Part shown: in pieces, positions 7,257 to 13,103 of the stretch
How the letters are laid out: every line of letters starts with the position of its first letter
How positions within the stretch are numbered: the first letter of the stretch is position 1
Source of the DNA: Chloroflexota bacterium
GTDB taxonomy: Bacteria > Chloroflexota > Dehalococcoidia > SM23-28-2 > RBG-16-64-32
Reading direction: 5' to 3'
NCBI GenBank assembly: GCA_022561095.1
Contig: JADFRV010000038.1
Location: 1 to 15,821, forward strand
DNA length: 15,821 nt
Translations under genes and position numbers: made by a program
The notes under the pieces: model-generated
What the model was told of the DNA's origin: nothing
Database searches by the model: none
What the model saw: the letters and a program-made list of their open reading frames with translations, nothing else

Positions 7257-8045
7257 CTAGCCCTCGATCTTCTCGATCCGCAGCCGCAGCACGCCGGCAG
7301 GGATGTCCACCTTCACTTCCTCGCCCTCTCTCCGCTTCAGCAGCGCCTTGCCGATGGGGGATACGTTGGAGATCTTACCCTCGGCGGCATTCCCTTCGTT
7401 CACCCCCACAACCGTGTAGCGCAGCGAAGCGCCGGAGCTCAGGTTCGTCACCTCTACTGTGCTCCCCACTTGCACCCGTGAGCCGGCGCCGTCCACCTTC
7501 TTCACTATCACGGCATGCTTCAGCGTCCCGTCTATCTCCCGAATGCGCGCCTCCAGGTGCGCCTGCTTATCCTTGGCCGCATCCAGAGGGGCGTTCTCGC
7601 GGAAGTCCTTGTCCAGCATCGCCCGCCGGATCTCCTCCCGCACCTGCGGCCGTTGCGACTTCAGCGCCTCCAACTCACCCTTCAGCGCCTCGTGCCCCTC
7701 AGCCGTGACCTCAACCACCCGCTGCTTCACGGAGCGGGTGACAGCGCCCTTAGCGCTCTTCTTCAGCCTCAAGTGAGGCGCCAGATTGGTCGGCGTCATC
7801 CCCTCCTTCTTGAGGTAGGAGAGGAATCCTCGCACCTGGTCTGCGCGCCGCTTCGCCTCCACTGTGGCCGCACCCAGCTCCTCGCCGTACAGCGAGATTT
7901 CGTGGCCCCGCAGCTCGTCGGTGAGGCGGCTCGCGCCGTACCAGCGTACGAACCGGTTCACCTCCGCCTGAGCCGAGGCGCTAGCGCTTTTCGCCAGCGA
8001 CGAAACGTACCGCGTCGCTGCTTCCAGAAGCGAAACCGTAGACAT
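7257..8045 (-). CDS. GreA/GreB-type transcript cleavage factor with extra N-terminal domain
   Basis: Gre factors enter the RNA polymerase secondary channel and stimulate cleavage of backtracked RNA. The C-terminal part (about 110-262) matches this family. It has a long coiled coil whose tip, LDKDFRENAPLDAAKDKQAH (144-163), keeps the acidic pair Asp147 and Glu150 (compare the D-x-x-E-N of GreA), then an FKBP-like domain ending in ISNVSPIGKALLKRREGEEV (225-244). The protein is 262 residues, about 100 longer than GreA. The extra N-terminal part (about 24-96), with VNRFVRWYG, HEISLYGEEL, VRGFLSYLKKEGMT and NLAPHLRLKK, resembles the SAM-like DNA-binding domain at the start of tyrosine recombinases. 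There is no recombinase catalytic domain. A Lys/Arg-rich linker (95-109) joins the parts. The ATG has no Shine-Dalgarno sequence and lies about 6 nt from the predicted transcript start. Gre assignment is confident; the N-terminal domain assignment is moderate. Confidence 0.88.
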   Translation of the reverse strand: MSTVSLLEAATRYVSSLAKSASASAQAEVNRFVRWYGASRLTDELRGHEISLYGEELGAATVEAKRRADQVRGFLSYLKKEGMTPTNLAPHLRLKKSAKGAVTRSVKQRVVEVTAEGHEALKGELEALKSQRPQVREEIRRAMLDKDFRENAPLDAAKDKQAHLEARIREIDGTLKHAVIVKKVDGAGSRVQVGSTVEVTNLSSGASLRYTVVGVNEGNAAEGKISNVSPIGKALLKRREGEEVKVDIPAGVLRLRIEKIEG

Positions 8046-8057
8046 GGTGGGGTTTTG

Positions 8058-8086
8058 ATTCTATGGCCGCCCGACAGCACTGTCAA
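8058..8086 (-). promoter_or_regulatory. Sigma-70-type promoter of the Gre-like gene, leaderless layout
   Basis: On the minus strand a perfect TTGACA (8081-8086) and TAGAAT (8058-8063, one mismatch) are separated by the ideal 17 nt. The expected transcript start (about 8050-8052) is only 5-7 nt before the ATG at 8045, so the mRNA should be nearly leaderless. This matches the absence of a ribosome binding site. Confidence 0.7.
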
Positions 8087-8107
8087 ATGAGTCCTGATAG
8101 AGGGCGT

Positions 8108-8953
8108 CTACTCGGCCGGCGTCGGCGAAGGCGCAGCCGTGCCCTCAGCAGATGGAGTAGGCGCGGGCGTTGGCGTGGGCGAAGGTGGGGCTGTCGGCTC
8201 AGGCGATGGCGTCGGCATGGCCCCAAGCTTCTCCAGCACCCCCTCCGCCGCCGTCAGGCTCGCCTCTACGGCCCGCGCCTGCTCTCCCGACGACTGCCCT
8301 TGCAGCTTCTGAAGTAGCTCGTACTGCCTGCTGGCTACTGCGACCGCCGCCACCCGCTCCATGAACGCTATATCTTCGCGGCTGTCCAAGTCCGCCGCTA
8401 GATCGTTGTCGGCCTCCTCCAGCGCCTCCAGAAACGCCACCCCCACCGACTCTCCATCCCGAACCGAATCCTCCAGGGCCGCCACCCGCTCCTGCACCAC
8501 CTCCAGAGGAGTCTGCACCGGAGCCGCGCGAGCAGCGCTACTCTCTAGAGCGAAGTAAGGGCTGACGCTGACGCTTACCCGACTGAGCCTCTCGCCATCC
8601 TCCGCCATCAGGGTCACGCTCATCAGCGTCAGCACGCCGATGACGACCGTCGCAGCGAGGCCGGCCGAGGCCCAGCGCCACCAAGGCTTTCTCTCCGCCT
8701 GAAACGACAGAATCCGTTGCAGGCGACGCCTCAGGCGGGCTGCTTCCAGGAAGCGCTGAAGGCCGCGCTCCTTGACATGCGGAGGCGGGACTTCGTTCAG
8801 GCCGGCCGCTATCTCCTCAGCGGCCCTGAGCAGAGGCTCTAGGCGGCCCCTCCAAGCGGGGTATAAGGAGAGGCTCTCCTCAATGCTCCTTCGGCCCTCC
8901 AGCAACGCCGAAAGGCACTCCTCAAAGATCTCCTCAAACTCGCTTCTCCCCAT
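8108..8953 (-). CDS. Membrane anti-sigma-like protein (DUF5667-like) with Pro/Thr-rich tail
   Basis: This 281-residue single-pass membrane protein is probably the partner or anti-sigma factor of the overlapping ECF sigma gene. The cytoplasmic part (1-94) begins with a helical module, FEEIFEECLSALLEGRRSIE (6-25) then SLYPAWRGRLEPLLRAAEEI, that I associate with proteins encoded after ECF sigma factors. It lacks the HxxxCxxC zinc motif of ZAS anti-sigma factors. One membrane helix spans about 95-116. The external part (about 130-240) is helical and acidic and fits the DUF5667 pattern. The tail (243-281) is Pro/Thr/Ser/Ala-rich with PTP repeats, like a wall-spanning linker with nothing after it. 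Its ATG lies 20 nt inside the sigma gene, so translation is coupled. Anti-sigma function is inferred from position and topology. Confidence 0.8.
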   Translation of the reverse strand: MGRSEFEEIFEECLSALLEGRRSIEESLSLYPAWRGRLEPLLRAAEEIAAGLNEVPPPHVKERGLQRFLEAARLRRRLQRILSFQAERKPWWRWASAGLAATVVIGVLTLMSVTLMAEDGERLSRVSVSVSPYFALESSAARAAPVQTPLEVVQERVAALEDSVRDGESVGVAFLEALEEADNDLAADLDSREDIAFMERVAAVAVASRQYELLQKLQGQSSGEQARAVEASLTAAEGVLEKLGAMPTPSPEPTAPPSPTPTPAPTPSAEGTAAPSPTPAE

Positions 8954-9515
8954 GAACTTTTGGCCTCTGGGTGAGCATCTCCCTTAGCTTTGCTATCGCC
9001 TTGTGCTGTATTACCTTTACGTTCCCCTCGCCCTTACCCATCGCCCGCGCCGTCTCCGCCACCGTCAGCCCGGCGGCGAATCGGTAGCCGATCACCCGAC
9101 GCTGCGCCTCAGGGAGCGTGTCCGCCGCCTTCATGACCTCGTTCAAGGCCAGCCGATTCGCCACCATCTCCTCCGGCCCCTGCGAGTCCACCGGCAGCGC
9201 CTCTGACAGCGGGGACGAGCGTCCTCGCGCCCCCTCCTTCCGGCGCTGGCTGATCACCGCGTTGTGCGCGATGCGGAACAGCCAGGCGGAAAACGGCGCC
9301 TCCCGCCACTGGAACCGCCCGATGGCGTCCAGCACTCGCAGGAACACCTCCTCCGTAAGGTCCTCCGCGTCGTATGGATTGCCCATGCGGGCAATGATGT
9401 AACGGTACACTCGGGGAAAATAGAGATTATACAACTCAGCCAGCGCGGCCTCGTCGCCGCCAATAGCGGCGTCGACTATTGCGCGCTCGCCATGAACATC
9501 CAGGCTAGGGCTCAC
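8934..9515 (-). CDS. ECF-family RNA polymerase sigma factor
   Basis: This group 4 (extracytoplasmic function) sigma factor of 193 residues directs RNA polymerase to a small regulon. Region 2 covers about 24-92, with NPYDAEDLTEEVFLRVLDAI (46-65) and the -10 contact region FSAWLFRIAHNAVISQRR (75-92). Region 4 covers about 124-181, with LPEAQRRVIGYRFAAGLT (134-151) and the helix-turn-helix ETARAMGKGEGNVKVIQHKA (154-173). There is no region 3 and no C-terminal extension. The GTG start is fixed by GGAGG 8 nt upstream. The last 20 nt overlap the next gene, a membrane protein, which is the classic sigma/anti-sigma layout. Its target promoters cannot be read from the window; the divergent sortase gene is one candidate. 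Confidence 0.93.
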   Translation of the reverse strand: MSPSLDVHGERAIVDAAIGGDEAALAELYNLYFPRVYRYIIARMGNPYDAEDLTEEVFLRVLDAIGRFQWREAPFSAWLFRIAHNAVISQRRKEGARGRSSPLSEALPVDSQGPEEMVANRLALNEVMKAADTLPEAQRRVIGYRFAAGLTVAETARAMGKGEGNVKVIQHKAIAKLREMLTQRPKVHGEKRV

Positions 9516-9523
9516 GGGACATC

Positions 9524-9528
9524 CCTCC
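9524..9528 (-). promoter_or_regulatory. Ribosome binding site of the ECF sigma gene
   Basis: GGAGG (within GGGAGGG) lies 8 nt before the GTG at 9515. An ATG between the two is in another frame and meets a stop within five codons, so the GTG is the start. Confidence 0.75.
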
Positions 9529-9675
9529 CACTCAGCCCCCTGCTAACGGCTGTCCAGGTGGTTGCCCCAGTATGATACCCTATTTCCCCGTCAATTGGTA
9601 GAACGCCACCCTATATGGAAAAGTTACCATTGTGGAAAGCCGCCGCCCCCTCGCAGCCGTATAGGTATATAGTCG

Positions 9676-9681
9676 TATAAT
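9676..9681 (+). promoter_or_regulatory. Possible -10 element of the sortase gene
   Basis: A perfect TATAAT lies 22 nt before the sortase ATG. No good -35 box is found 16-19 nt upstream, so it may need an activator or another sigma factor. The surrounding 9516-9703 region is otherwise non-coding and AT-richer than the genes, with two ACCCTAT copies near 9575-9580 and 9608-9614. The sigma operon on the other strand has a TTGACG (9587-9592) but no well-spaced -10. Confidence 0.35.
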
Positions 9682-9703
9682 AGAGAAGCGGTCATCCGCC
9701 CCA

Positions 9704-10447
9704 ATGACTGGCCGCTATATTGATTCGATGCGCGAACGCCTCAGCAGTATCAACCGACGCCTGGCTATCACCGGCCTGGTCTTCTTCGCCTCGACCTCGC
9801 TTCTGGTCGCCGGGCTGGTCAGCATCTTCGTCGCCCTGAGCGACGATAACGTCGATCTGCCCAACGAGGGCAGCCTGGAGGAGATCCTCCAGGAACACGA
9901 AGCGGCCCCTGCCGCTGATTCGGAGGCGCTAAGCGAACCAGACACTCCGGCGCCCACCCGCATCGGCATCCCCAGCATCGAGGTGGACGCCTCCATCGTG
10001 GTGATGGGGCTGGATGCCGAGAACTACCCAGAGGTGCCGAACTCCGGCGATGAGGTTGCCTGGTACACCTTCAGCGCCTCTCCCGGCCGAGGCAGCAACG
10101 CCGTGCTCTCCGGCCACGTAGACTGGTACTACCGGAGCACGCCTGTTGAGGGCGTCTTCTACCACCTTCGCGAGCTCCAGATCGGCGACCCGATAACGCT
10201 AGATCTAGAGGATGGTAGCCAGCTCCGATACAGGGTGACCGGCAACGTGGCGGTCGCTTACGATGACCCCAACGTCGTCGATGTGATGGACCCCACGTCC
10301 AAGGACGTGCTCACACTTATCACCTGCGGCGGCACCTGGCAGAAAGACTACAGCGACCCCATCGGCGGAAACTACAGCCACCGCGTCATCGTGCGGGCGG
10401 AGAGGGTGCTGGATCTAGCCTCCGGTCAGGCCGCCGGCGGAAGTTAG
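9704..10447 (+). CDS. Sortase, class F-like
   Basis: Sortases are membrane-anchored transpeptidases that cut a sorting motif and attach proteins to the cell surface or to each other. The 247-residue product has an N-terminal membrane anchor (about 21-45), a spacer rich in Glu/Asp/Pro/Ala (46-84) and a sortase domain (85-236). The catalytic triad is intact: His138 (LSGHVD), Cys208 (LTLITCGGTW) and Arg227 (NYSHRVIVRAERV). The TLITCGG context and compact domain fit the class E/F group. I use the ATG at 9704; a second ATG at 9728 would still include the anchor, and neither has a clear ribosome binding site. No LPxTG-like substrate is encoded in the window. Its 3' end overlaps the convergent CAP-domain gene by 4 nt. 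Confidence 0.92.
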   Translation: MTGRYIDSMRERLSSINRRLAITGLVFFASTSLLVAGLVSIFVALSDDNVDLPNEGSLEEILQEHEAAPAADSEALSEPDTPAPTRIGIPSIEVDASIVVMGLDAENYPEVPNSGDEVAWYTFSASPGRGSNAVLSGHVDWYYRSTPVEGVFYHLRELQIGDPITLDLEDGSQLRYRVTGNVAVAYDDPNVVDVMDPTSKDVLTLITCGGTWQKDYSDPIGGNYSHRVIVRAERVLDLASGQAAGGS

Positions 10448-11376
10448 TACTTAAACGCCGCCAGCCACGGCCCGCCCATCCTGACGTCGGTCAGCCTGAC
10501 CTCGAAATCCCCATCCTCATCCTCATCAGCCTCCAGAGCCAGCAATCCGTTGTTGACCACAAGGTATCGCTCTGCAAAGTAGGAGAAGGTCCGCAGAACG
10601 GAGTCCTGCACTCCAGTCACGCTCAGCTTCTGTAAATAAGCGCTGAGCTCTGACTCGATGAGCTCCTGGCTGGGCGGCGGGACAGGCGTAGAAGTAGGCG
10701 TGGGGGTGGGGGTAGGCTCGGGAGTCGGTGTGGGTTCAGGCGTGGGGGTGGGCTCAGGGGTCGGCTCCGGAGTGGGCTCCGGTGGCGGCGGCGGCGGCGG
10801 ATCAGCGGGCGGTGGCGGCGGCGGATCAGCGGGCGGCGGCGCCGAGCCCTGCCCGCCGAACTCCGTGCTCCAGTACCAGCCGAAGGTGCTACCGGCGCCG
10901 TAGACCCGCGCGATGCCGATCACCGTAAAGTTGGCGTTCAGCATGTTGGCGTTGTGCCCCGGCGAGCCCTTAAATATATCGAACGCGGCCTGGGCCGTCT
11001 CCGTGCCCGCCGCCAGGTTCTCGCCCTTCCAGGTGTTGTAGTTGTAGCCGAAATCGGCCATGCGCTGGAACGGGTCCCGGCCCAGGGAGTCTGTGTGGCT
11101 GAAGTAGTCATTCACCACCATGTCGTTGCTCATCCAGTCGCCGGCGTTGATGAGCTGAGTGTTGAGGGAGAGCGTGCCCAGGCCGTTCTGCGCCCGGTAG
11201 CTATTGATAAGACCCAGGAAGGCCTGCTCTTCCCCATCTATGGCAGGGTCCGCCTCGGCGCCGCGCGGCATCCCCGCCACGGCGAAAGCCGCTACGACCG
11301 CTACGGCGAAGGCCAACAACGCTATGAGGAGAGGGCGTCTTGACGCCTTCTCGAATAGTCCTGTGGGACTTTCCAC
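10444..11376 (-). CDS. Secreted CAP-domain (SCP-like) protein with Pro/Thr-rich linker
   Basis: CAP (cysteine-rich secretory/SCP) domain proteins are extracellular; the biochemical role of bacterial ones is mostly unknown. The 310-residue product has an N-terminal signal or anchor helix (about 15-36) and a CAP domain (about 46-175). The domain's signature residues are His94 (YFSHTD), Glu119 (KGENLA), His141 (PGHNANML) and Glu172 (WSTEFGG). A low-complexity linker of PPPADPP and PEPTPTP units covers 179-235. A C-terminal segment of about 75 residues (236-310) is helical, then acidic (EADEDEDGD), and I do not recognise it. There is no LPxTG-type sorting signal or C-terminal membrane helix. The GTG start lies directly after a possible -10 element (11379-11384), without a ribosome binding site, so the mRNA may be leaderless. 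It converges on the sortase gene with a 4-nt overlap. Confidence 0.88.
   Translation of the reverse strand: MESPTGLFEKASRRPLLIALLAFAVAVVAAFAVAGMPRGAEADPAIDGEEQAFLGLINSYRAQNGLGTLSLNTQLINAGDWMSNDMVVNDYFSHTDSLGRDPFQRMADFGYNYNTWKGENLAAGTETAQAAFDIFKGSPGHNANMLNANFTVIGIARVYGAGSTFGWYWSTEFGGQGSAPPPADPPPPPPADPPPPPPPEPTPEPTPEPTPTPEPTPTPEPTPTPTPTSTPVPPPSQELIESELSAYLQKLSVTGVQDSVLRTFSYFAERYLVVNNGLLALEADEDEDGDFEVRLTDVRMGGPWLAAFKY
10672..10842. repeat. Low-complexity tandem repeat encoding the Pro/Thr linker
   Basis: A run of short imperfect repeats (GGCGTGGGGGTGGGCTC-like and GGCGGCGGCGG on the plus strand) lies within the CAP gene. On the coding strand it gives PEPTPTP and PPPPPADPP units. Such tracts are prone to slippage, so linker length may vary between strains. 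Confidence 0.8.
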
Positions 11377-11377
11377 G

Positions 11378-11386
11378 TGCTATAAT
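11378..11386 (+). promoter_or_regulatory. Extended -10 promoter of rsmG
   Basis: TGCTATAAT has a perfect -10 hexamer (11381-11386) with the extended TGn motif. The -35 region is poor, as allowed for extended -10 promoters. The predicted start near 11393 gives a leader of about 120 nt. On the minus strand TATAGC (11379-11384) overlaps it and could serve the CAP gene, with TTGGCC 17 nt away. Confidence 0.5.
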
Positions 11387-11512
11387 CCAGTTGCGCTTAA
11401 GGGCCAAAAGCCCAGGCGTGTTCTTTGGCGGGGAGTTCGGTTTCCAGGCCAGCGCTCCTCGCCTTCCTGTTTGCATAAAGTTAGACGAGCCCGAGTTGAC
11501 AGCCGTTACAGC

Positions 11513-12229
11513 ATGAGAATCCTTGCCGATGGTGCTAAACGGTTAAGATTTGGGTTGCGGCCAGGCCAGCTGAAAAAGTTCCGTACCTATTTGGACGAAC
11601 TGAATGCGGCCCGGCCCCGTCTGCGCCTCACCGCCCTCACCGACCCTGAGGCGGTGCAGCGCCGCCACTTTCTGGAGCCCTTGGCGCTGCTCGCCGCCCT
11701 TGAAGAGATAGATGCGCTGGGAAAAACCGCCATCGATATCGGCAGTGGCGCCGGCTTCCCGGGCCTGCCCATCAAGATCGTGCGTCCGGCCTTGAGGCTC
11801 ACCCTGCTGGAGGCGAACGCCAAGCGCGCCGCCTTCCTCGAACGCCTGGTGCAGAGGCTCAGCCTGGAGCGGGTTACCGTGGTCAACGATCGCGCCGAAG
11901 AGGTGGCGCACAACCCCGAACACCGCGAAGCGTACGAACTGGTGCTGGCCCGCGCCGTCGCCCCCCTGCCCACCCTGGTGGAGCTGACCTTGCCCTTCCT
12001 CCGGCTCGGCGGCGTACTCGCCGCTCCCAAGGGGAGCGGCGCCCCACGCGAGGTGAGAGAGGCCGCCGCCGCCCTACGGGCCTGCGGCGGCCACGTCGAA
12101 TCGATTCGCCCCCTCAATATCCCCGGTGCCGAGACGTCGCCCACTCTGGTGATTGTCCGCAAGGCCTCAGATACACCTCAGCGTTTCCCACGTCGCACCG
12201 GTATACCTGCTAAGCGTCCCTTGCGTTAA
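11513..12229 (+). CDS. rsmG: 16S rRNA (guanine-N7) methyltransferase RsmG (GidB)
   Basis: RsmG methylates N7 of the conserved guanine in the 530 loop of 16S rRNA (G527 in E. coli numbering), using S-adenosylmethionine. Starting at the ATG at 11513 the protein has 238 residues, the normal size. The open frame continues upstream, but that part is not RsmG-like and overlaps the CAP gene. The fold is clear: ALTDPEAVQRRHFLEPLALL (41-60), the SAM-binding glycine loop AIDIGSGAGFPGLPIKI (73-89), acidic LLEAN (98-102), RAEEVA (127-132), LARAVAPL (145-152), and the family's C-terminal PRRTGIPAKRPL (226-237). No clear ribosome binding site precedes the ATG. rsmG is often followed by parA and parB; that is not the case here. 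Confidence 0.93.
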   Translation: MRILADGAKRLRFGLRPGQLKKFRTYLDELNAARPRLRLTALTDPEAVQRRHFLEPLALLAALEEIDALGKTAIDIGSGAGFPGLPIKIVRPALRLTLLEANAKRAAFLERLVQRLSLERVTVVNDRAEEVAHNPEHREAYELVLARAVAPLPTLVELTLPFLRLGGVLAAPKGSGAPREVREAAAALRACGGHVESIRPLNIPGAETSPTLVIVRKASDTPQRFPRRTGIPAKRPLR

Positions 12230-12341
12230 TTAGGAGAAGGAGTCAAGCTTGGTAGCTGCAACCAGCGACTACGAAAATGGCTTATAAAGAGATGGTGCAG
12301 ACCCCCCATAACGGGCGCCAAATGCGGATGCGACCTGAGCT

Positions 12342-12357
12342 TGCCTGCCGGCAGGCA
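12342..12357. repeat. Palindromic repeat, copy 1
   Basis: TGCCTGCCGGCAGGCA is a perfect 16-bp palindrome, 22 nt upstream of the Yip1-family start codon. A near-identical core (one base different) occurs at 13040-13055. No T tract follows, so it is not an intrinsic terminator. It creates a false TTG start with PAGRQ in the Yip1 frame. Confidence 0.8.
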
Positions 12358-12367
12358 GATCCACCGA

Positions 12368-12373
12368 GGGGAG
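12368..12373 (+). promoter_or_regulatory. Ribosome binding site of the Yip1-family gene
   Basis: GGGGAG lies 6 nt before the ATG at 12380. It decides this start over the upstream in-frame TTG at 12341, which only translates the palindrome. Confidence 0.7.
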
Positions 12374-12379
12374 CGACAG

Positions 12380-12991
12380 ATGAGCTACCAAACTAGCAAC
12401 CTCCACAGCGTCAGCGGCTGGCTGGGTAGGCTGATCCGCCTTGACGTGACCATCTTCGACGAGATCCGTTCCGAACCCTCCGCTACTCCCAGCGCGATCG
12501 TAATCGTATTGGGCGCCAGCGTCATGGCAGGGATAGGCTCCTGGCTCTGGGCCGTCCAGACCGATGGCGTGGAGGCCACCGAGGTCCTCATCAAGTCCCT
12601 CGTCGTTGGCAGCGTCCTCCAGACGCTGGTCTGGTTCATCTGGGTGTACCTGGTGTTCCAAGTGCTTGCCCGTGCCTACGGCGCGCGCGTCGAATTCTCC
12701 GAGCTGATCCGCACGATGGGTTTCGCCTTCGCACCGGTGGGGATGAGTATCCTCGTCTCGATCATCTCCTTCACGGTGCCGTTCGGCGTGGTCTCCCTGG
12801 CCGGGGCGATGTTGCTGAGCCACTTCGCCATCGAGTCTTCGTCCAGCGCGGAGCCGCGCCAGATCCTGGTGGCCAACTTCGTTGGCTTCCTGACCTTCGC
12901 CGTCGTCATGGGCGTCCTCGCCAACATCGCAGAGATCAACAGCGTCGGCGGTTTCGCCCCCGGCCTGTTCTTCTTTGCCCTGGACTTCTAA
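12380..12991 (+). CDS. Yip1-family integral membrane protein
   Basis: The 203-residue product has an amphipathic start and five predicted membrane segments (about 38-59, 70-98, 112-131, 133-150 and 165-182, with a hydrophobic end at 190-202). The GWLGRLIRLDVTIFDEIRSE (13-32) followed by a long membrane segment, and FQVLARAYGARVEFSELIRT (93-112) in the middle, fit the bacterial Yip1/DUF1282-type family. In that family a short N-terminal region precedes a five-helix core. Molecular function in bacteria is not known. The gene stands alone between two copies of a palindromic repeat and is followed by a transporter on the same strand after about 110 nt. Codon use matches the surroundings. Confidence 0.8.
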   Translation: MSYQTSNLHSVSGWLGRLIRLDVTIFDEIRSEPSATPSAIVIVLGASVMAGIGSWLWAVQTDGVEATEVLIKSLVVGSVLQTLVWFIWVYLVFQVLARAYGARVEFSELIRTMGFAFAPVGMSILVSIISFTVPFGVVSLAGAMLLSHFAIESSSSAEPRQILVANFVGFLTFAVVMGVLANIAEINSVGGFAPGLFFFALDF

Positions 12992-13035
12992 GCAGCCCTC
13001 TCACTTCTTCCTCGCCCTGGACCTGCGGTAAGCTA

Positions 13036-13059
13036 AGCCTGCCTGCCGACAGGCAGGCT
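13036..13059. repeat. Palindromic repeat, copy 2
   Basis: The 10-bp arms AGCCTGCCTG (13036-13045) and CAGGCAGGCT (13050-13059) are perfectly complementary around a CCGA loop. With one bulged base, the stem extends to flanking GCT/AGC. The inner 16 bases differ from copy 1 at one position. No T tract follows. Confidence 0.8.
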
Positions 13060-13090
13060 AGCCGTCCCAGTCCACATCACCGGCGTACAG

Positions 13091-13098
13091 AAGGAGGT
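13091..13098 (+). promoter_or_regulatory. Ribosome binding site of the MFS transporter
   Basis: AAGGAGGT is a full-length match to the anti-Shine-Dalgarno sequence. From its GGAGG core to the TTG at 13104 are 6 nt. It fixes the rare TTG start; the in-frame ATG at 13152 has no site. Confidence 0.8.
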
Positions 13099-13103
13099 CC
13101 CGC

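Noticed and set aside
7257..8045. Gre-like gene considered as a tyrosine recombinase or mobile-element gene
   Set aside because: Only the N-terminal domain resembles recombinases; the catalytic R-H-R-Y domain is absent and the rest is a clear Gre factor. No attachment sites or insertion ends are visible nearby.
10672..10842. Repeat-rich tract considered as a CRISPR array or minisatellite
   Set aside because: There are no unique spacers of constant length, and the repeats encode an in-frame Pro/Thr linker.
11204..11512. Upstream extension of the rsmG reading frame
   Set aside because: These codons overlap the CAP gene on the other strand and the rsmG promoter, and do not resemble any part of RsmG.
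12341..12379. TTG start giving the Yip1 protein 13 extra residues (PAGRQ...)
   Set aside because: The extension only translates the palindromic repeat, and the ATG at 12380 has a proper ribosome binding site.
13036..13059. Palindrome considered as an intrinsic terminator for the Yip1 gene
   Set aside because: The stem is strong, but no T tract follows on either strand, and the same core occurs upstream of the gene.
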